This document shows, piece by piece, positions 35,470 through 39,406 of a DNA stretch of 39,406 bases. The stretch's first letter is position 1. Every line of letters starts with the position of its first letter. The notes under the pieces are model-generated. The model saw nothing but the letters and a program-made list of their open reading frames with translations. It had not been told where the DNA came from and did not search any database. This DNA comes from CAZSTA01 sp964609495 [NCBI: uncultured bacterium]. Lineage in GTDB: Bacteria; CAZSTA01. Made by a program: the position numbers and the translations under genes. The stretch is taken from assembly GCA_964609495.1 (NCBI GenBank), contig CAZSTA010000004.1, positions 6,391 through 45,796 on the forward strand, in the 5' to 3' direction.

Positions 35470-35520
35470 AAAAGGTGACTTTTTAACCTTAGATTTCTTA
35501 TGAAGCAAAAGTTACCTTTT
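35470..35520 (+). repeat. Long hairpin between rnfA and rnfB, related to the previous one
   Basis: AAAAGGTGACTTTT (35470-35483) pairs with AAAAGTTACCTTTT (35507-35520) over 14 bp with one G-T pair. The loop begins TAACCTTA, as in the element at 34717-34763. The 3' TTTTAT could favour partial termination before rnfB. Confidence 0.75.
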
Positions 35521-35536
35521 ATAAGGGGATGGTTCG

Positions 35537-36370
35537 ATGATAACATACGCTATAATCAGCCTGGGGGTTATAGGTTTGATATTCGGCGCGGGTTTAGCTT
35601 TAGCATATAGAAAATTCGCAGTTGAAGTAGATCCTATGTTGGAGGCAGTCCGAGAGGCTTTGCCCGGTATCAACTGTGGTGCTTGTGGCTATCCTGGTTG
35701 CTCCAGTCTAGCGGAAGCCATCGTCAAGGGTGAGGCGGATATAACCGCTTGCACCTTTGGGGGAGCGGCAACTGCTAGGAGATTGGCACAGCTTTTAGGA
35801 AGGGAATTGGTGATCGAGGAGAAGAAAGTTGCTAAAGTCTATTGTCAAGGGAGCCGAGATAAATGTCCAGAGAAATTTATCTATGATGGAGTTATGGACT
35901 GTCAAGCTGTGATGTTAGTTGGGGGAGGAAATAAGGCTTGTAACTATGGTTGCTTGGGATTGGGAACTTGTGCCCGAGTCTGCCCAGTAAATGCTATAAC
36001 CATGGGCGAGGATAGATTGCCGATTATAGATGAGAATAGATGCACTGGTTGTGGGATATGTGTGAGGGAGTGTCCTCGTCAGATCATACATCTTACCCCT
36101 GTCTCCCAAAGGACTTATATCTTATGTAGTTCTAATGATAGAGGAGCCGCAGTTCGCAAGATCTGTCAAGTTGGATGTATAGGATGTGGAAGATGCGCTA
36201 AGGTTTGTCCAGTTTCCGCTATCACTATGGAGAATTTTTTAGCTCACATAGATTATGAAAAGTGCACGGATTGTGGAAAATGTGTGGAGGTATGTCCTAT
36301 GAAGACGATAGTCCAGAAAGACGAGGTAAAACCCGGAGTAGTCCAAAAGATCGCCAGGGCAGCTTCTTGA
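35537..36370 (+). CDS. rnfB: Rnf complex subunit B (multi-cluster ferredoxin-like)
   Basis: 277 aa. One N-terminal transmembrane helix, then the 4Fe-4S domain with Cys47, 50, 55 and 72 (INCGACGYPGC). Ferredoxin-type groups follow at Cys135-149, Cys169/172/175/179, Cys210-224 and Cys243/246/249/253, so about five or more clusters in total. RnfB receives electrons from reduced ferredoxin. The cluster-rich C-terminus is like clostridial RnfB. Last rnf gene; rnfC is not in the window. Confidence 0.96.
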   Translation: MITYAIISLGVIGLIFGAGLALAYRKFAVEVDPMLEAVREALPGINCGACGYPGCSSLAEAIVKGEADITACTFGGAATARRLAQLLGRELVIEEKKVAKVYCQGSRDKCPEKFIYDGVMDCQAVMLVGGGNKACNYGCLGLGTCARVCPVNAITMGEDRLPIIDENRCTGCGICVRECPRQIIHLTPVSQRTYILCSSNDRGAAVRKICQVGCIGCGRCAKVCPVSAITMENFLAHIDYEKCTDCGKCVEVCPMKTIVQKDEVKPGVVQKIARAAS

Positions 36371-36428
36371 AGCCGATTGAAATTTTAGAGGGGTGATATT
36401 TATTACACGAAGGGAAGAAGTATAGGGA

Positions 36429-36917
36429 ATGATAGAATCTATAGTTGAGACTCTACGTGGTCTTCCGAAGCCTCTAATCGTTCTTTTTATATCTTGTCTC
36501 CCCATCGCCGAATTGAGAGGCGCTATACCAGTTGCTTTGGCTTTAGGTATGTCTCCTTTTAAGGCTTTCTGGCTGGGCGTTATCGGTAATCTGATTCCTG
36601 TGATTCCCTTGTTAATCTTCTTAGGGCCGATTTCCGAGTGGTTGCGTCGCTTCAAGATATTCGAGGGATTTTTCGATTGGCTTTTCAAGCGTACCCGAAA
36701 GAGGGGAGAGAAGGTCGAAAGATATGGAGCGTTAGGCTTGATCTTCTTCGTAGCTATCCCTCTTCCCATCACCGGAGCCTGGACGGGATGCGCAGCCGCT
36801 TTCGTATTCGGGATAAGATTTATATATGCTTTTCCTGCTATATTATTGGGAGTATTGATCGCGGGGGTGGTAGTTATGCTAGCTAGCTTGGGGGTCATAA
36901 ACTTGTGGTTTGTTTAG
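36429..36917 (+). CDS. Small multidrug-export family membrane protein (PF06695-like)
   Basis: 162 aa with about four hydrophobic helices. LPIAELRGAIPVALALGMSP, ERYGALGLIFFVAIPLPITGAWTG and the C-terminal glycine-rich helix match the Sm_multidrug_ex family. Transport function is suggested by the family name only; the proven role is unclear. It lies 58 bp after rnfB on the same strand. Confidence 0.88.
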   Translation: MIESIVETLRGLPKPLIVLFISCLPIAELRGAIPVALALGMSPFKAFWLGVIGNLIPVIPLLIFLGPISEWLRRFKIFEGFFDWLFKRTRKRGEKVERYGALGLIFFVAIPLPITGAWTGCAAAFVFGIRFIYAFPAILLGVLIAGVVVMLASLGVINLWFV

Positions 36918-36957
36918 TTGTCAGGGTTTCTAAATTCTGGAAAGGAGTTAGATTTCG

Positions 36958-37194
36958 GTGGTTAAACATCGAGAGGAAAAGAAAAGAGAAGCAAAGGATA
37001 CTCCTGAATTCGAAGATGTAGAGAGAATGAAGGAGATTAGGAGGAAGAAGAGGCAGAAGGAACTGAGGGAGAAAAGGAAAAATTATCATGAAGATGAGGA
37101 AATGAAAGAAGTTTTTAAGAAGAAGGATGGCCGGAGGAAAAAGAGGAGTAAGAGGCAGAGAGATCTGGAAGAGGAAAAAGATTACGAATATTAG
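36958..37194 (+). CDS. Short highly charged protein, unknown function
   Basis: 78 aa from a GTG with AAAGGAG 10 nt upstream. More than half of the residues are Lys, Arg, Glu or Asp, with stretches such as RRKKRQKELREKRK, suggesting a single long helix that could bind nucleic acid. Low complexity makes homology hard to judge. A good terminator follows, which supports a real gene end. Confidence 0.55.
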   Translation: MVKHREEKKREAKDTPEFEDVERMKEIRRKKRQKELREKRKNYHEDEEMKEVFKKKDGRRKKRSKRQRDLEEEKDYEY

Positions 37195-37249
37195 AGATTT
37201 AGATGGGGTTTCCCTTATAGCTAAATAGAGAATAAAATGCGATCTATAA

Positions 37250-37280
37250 GCCGGCCATAAGGATGGTCGGCTTTCGTTTA
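37250..37280 (+). terminator. Intrinsic terminator after the charged-protein gene
   Basis: GCCGGCCAT/ATGGTCGGC, 9-bp stem with one G-T pair and a 4-nt loop, followed by TTTCGTTTA. Ends the rnf/export transcript before the TamB-like gene. Confidence 0.8.
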
Positions 37281-37295
37281 AGGGGAGGCTGTCGG

Positions 37296-39406
37296 GTGAA
37301 AATTTTTCGAGGAAAAGTGAGGGTTATCCTAATATCACTTTTTCTGTTGTTTATCATAATATTGGGTGGGGGTTACTTCTTTCTTCAAAGCGAGCGAGCT
37401 TTATCTTTAAGTAAGAGGATATTGCTTGCTCAACTCGGCAATATCGTCGAAGGAGAGATAAAGATCGGAGAATTTCGAGGCGATCTTCTCTCCGGTATAT
37501 CGCTTAAAGATGTTCAGATCCTGAGAGAAGGAGATCCGATCCCTGTTCTGGATATAGCGGAGGTTATAATCACCTATAATATTTTTAAATTGCCCTCTCG
37601 TATCCTCGATATCAAAAGTATGAAGTTAATCGAACCCGAGGTGATGGTATGTCGATATAAGGACGGCTCTCTCAACCTCTCAGATATCTTAGCCAAAGGG
37701 GAAGTTTCTGGAAAAAGGATTATAAAGATCGATCTTTCAAAGATAGAAATAGAGAAAGGAAGAGTGATAGTAAAGGATGAGATGGGCACTATTCCCCATT
37801 CGGTAATGGATATCGCTCTAGCGAGCTCTTATGTCAATAACCTCTCTACTAACCCTTCCTTTACCGGTCAGGTTTCCCTCTCTTCCCTCGTTGTGGGCGG
37901 CAATCACCTTAAAGATGTGCAGTTTAGATATAGCTTCGCTGATGATAAAGCGAAGCTATTTGGATTCTCTGCTGAGGTCTTTGGAGGAGACATCTCAGGG
38001 AAGGGAGAGATCTCTCTGGGCAAGGGGGGTAATGAATTTGAAGTAAATGTCAAATTGAACGGTATGGATGTAGGAGAATTATTTGCTCATAATGTTCCCT
38101 TTCTGGAGCCCTGGTTTGGAGGCATCGCGGAAGGGGAATGCTCCTTGAGAGGAGCGTTTGGTGATTTTGCAAGTATTATGGAGGAGGGAGAAGGTCTGCT
38201 AAGAGTTCGTAAAGGACTTTTCATAAAATATCCCTTCCAGGACTTCAGCACTAAATTTAAGATAAGAAAGGGGATATTGCTAATAGACGAGATTCGAGCG
38301 AGTGATGATCAGGCTGAGGCTATTGGCAAAGGTTTCATCGATATGGCCACCGGGGATATGGAAGGAGACTTGATAGGCAAGAATATAGATCTTAGAAAGA
38401 TAACTTATGTCTATAAAACCCCACCTCTGGAGGGTATTGGAGATTACAATGGCTCTATCTATGGAAATATTCTCGATCCAAAGCTCGCGGGAAGAGTTAG
38501 GATAAAACAAGGAGGCTATGGAGGAGTAGTCGTATCCATATTAGAAGGAGATCTACGCTATGAAGATTGGAGATTATCAACCGCAGGTAAGACCTATATA
38601 AAGCAAGGTGATCTTACCTATGATATTCGCGGTAGTCTTATCTTCTATCCCGAGTTCCGCTTTGATAATCTCGAAATTAAGGTGAGGAGAGGAGAGATTA
38701 CCGACTTTCTCATCGCTAATAATTTAATTAGCGATATCTCGGGTACCTTCGCGATCTCTCTTGTTCTCAATGGCACCCCTACTGAATTGGATGGAGTAGG
38801 CGTCCTATCAATAGATAAGGGGACGTTTCTCGGTCGTCCCTTCACCGATTTTCGTTCCGAATTCAACTATGATGGTATCAACTTCACTTCCCGTTCACCA
38901 GCCGAGGTCTTTATAGGTGAATCTAAGCTAGAAGCCACCGGGCAAGTCGGTTTAGATCGCCATCTCTCCCTAGAGATATTTTCCCATAACACCAATTTAA
39001 GTGATATTTATCCTTCCCTGCCCAATTATCATACCGAGGTCCAAGCCGAATTGAAGGGAACTCTGGAAAAGCTCGAACTTTATCTGGACCTTAAAGATGA
39101 AGCTGGAGGCAAACTTAATGGACAGATCGGCTTAGAGTTGGGTGAGAAGCAGGAGTTCACAACCGATCTAACCTTCGAAGGATTGAAGGGACGCAGAATA
39201 TTATCCTCGATCGGCTATCCACCCTTACCTTTAGATGGAACTTTGAAGGGAGAGGTATTTGGTAAAGGGCCGATAAAAGATCTTTTGAAAGCTCAATTCG
39301 ATATCTTTATGGACGAAGTCGATCTTAATATATATGATCATCAGCTAGGAGAGAAATCTTCATCCACTCTCGCTACATTTAAAAATAGCCGAAGGGTAGA
39401 ATTATC
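37296..39406 (+). CDS. TamB/AsmA-like protein, N-terminal part (3' end outside window)
   Basis: 703 codons visible without a stop, starting at a GTG with GGGGAGG 7 nt upstream. Residues about 8-30 form a signal anchor (VILISLFLLFIIILGGGYFF). Next come LAQLGNIVEGEIKIGEFRGD and LLSGISLKDVQI, typical of the start of TamB/AsmA-like proteins. The remainder is repetitive beta strands with alternating hydrophobic residues (GKGFIDMATGDMEG, GTFLGRPFTDFRSEF). Such proteins form long hydrophobic grooves bridging inner and outer membranes for lipid transport or outer-membrane biogenesis. This supports a diderm host. Confidence 0.85.
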   Translation, partial: MKIFRGKVRVILISLFLLFIIILGGGYFFLQSERALSLSKRILLAQLGNIVEGEIKIGEFRGDLLSGISLKDVQILREGDPIPVLDIAEVIITYNIFKLPSRILDIKSMKLIEPEVMVCRYKDGSLNLSDILAKGEVSGKRIIKIDLSKIEIEKGRVIVKDEMGTIPHSVMDIALASSYVNNLSTNPSFTGQVSLSSLVVGGNHLKDVQFRYSFADDKAKLFGFSAEVFGGDISGKGEISLGKGGNEFEVNVKLNGMDVGELFAHNVPFLEPWFGGIAEGECSLRGAFGDFASIMEEGEGLLRVRKGLFIKYPFQDFSTKFKIRKGILLIDEIRASDDQAEAIGKGFIDMATGDMEGDLIGKNIDLRKITYVYKTPPLEGIGDYNGSIYGNILDPKLAGRVRIKQGGYGGVVVSILEGDLRYEDWRLSTAGKTYIKQGDLTYDIRGSLIFYPEFRFDNLEIKVRRGEITDFLIANNLISDISGTFAISLVLNGTPTELDGVGVLSIDKGTFLGRPFTDFRSEFNYDGINFTSRSPAEVFIGESKLEATGQVGLDRHLSLEIFSHNTNLSDIYPSLPNYHTEVQAELKGTLEKLELYLDLKDEAGGKLNGQIGLELGEKQEFTTDLTFEGLKGRRILSSIGYPPLPLDGTLKGEVFGKGPIKDLLKAQFDIFMDEVDLNIYDHQLGEKSSSTLATFKNSRRVEL

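Noticed and set aside
36239-36898. 219-codon minus-strand ORF opposite the export-family gene
   Set aside because: Low-complexity antisense shadow; the plus-strand frame encodes a recognised membrane family with a proper start.
15035-37295. GGGGAGGCTGTCGG occurs at 15035 and at 37282
   Set aside because: A 14-bp match in 39 kb is expected by chance, and the flanks are unrelated.

Overview
Overall picture. The window looks like chromosomal DNA of an uncultivated, anaerobic, diderm bacterium. An Rnf complex and a membrane pyrophosphatase point to an anaerobic, ion-gradient lifestyle. A TamB/AsmA-like protein points to an outer membrane. Most genes are moderately AT-rich and use TTG and GTG starts freely. 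I cannot assign a phylum from the sequence alone. No tRNA, rRNA or CRISPR array was seen.

Left edge (1-3.2 kb, minus strand): a putative RiPP (ribosomally made, modified peptide) locus. Reading right to left it has a consensus promoter, a PF14907-type nucleotidyltransferase, a PqqD-like leader-binding protein, a radical SAM/SPASM enzyme and an unlisted 41-codon ORF. The ORF overlaps the radical SAM stop codon as ATGA and carries the YxxPxL leader motif known from lasso-type and other RRE-recognised leaders. A second copy of its ribosome-binding site and ATGATG start begins at the window edge. An exact 32-bp inverted repeat flanks the precursor-rSAM-PqqD part. This is the best candidate for an undescribed system.

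3.4-15 kb (minus strand): an ABC-F ATPase with a terminator-like hairpin just before its start, then housekeeping genes. The order in transcription is SGNH hydrolase, ychF, rpsF, ssb, a second ssb, rpsR, a YybS-like membrane protein, rplI, dnaB. Upstream are ligA and a LiaF-like membrane protein.

15-20.5 kb (minus strand): a Gfo/Idh/MocA oxidoreductase, a class I methyltransferase, an ICMT/PEMT-like membrane methyltransferase, a DUF6064-like protein, a small two-helix membrane protein, and a large secreted protein with a helical-barrel-like body and a C-terminal putative-Ig domain.

20.6-28.5 kb (plus strand): an RsbR-like PAS-PAS-STAS regulator with its own consensus promoter. Next is a carbohydrate ABC importer (binding protein and two permeases) behind another consensus promoter, then a second Gfo/Idh/MocA enzyme, a secreted protein resembling thioester domains, and a GNAT acetyltransferase. 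The gap before the importer holds a palindromic repeat interrupted by a 134-bp MITE-like insertion with an 8-bp target duplication.

28.5-36.4 kb (plus strand): a consensus promoter drives a roughly 200-nt multi-stem RNA that I cannot name. It is followed by hppA (K+-dependent type, probably Na+-pumping), a DUF438-hemerythrin-PAS protein, and rnfD-G-E-A-B without rnfC. Two related long hairpins sit between rnfE/rnfA and rnfA/rnfB. Together these genes would couple pyrophosphate hydrolysis and ferredoxin:NAD redox chemistry to an ion gradient.

36.4-39.4 kb (plus strand): a small multidrug-export family protein, a short highly charged protein, a terminator, and the start of a TamB/AsmA-like protein that runs off the window.
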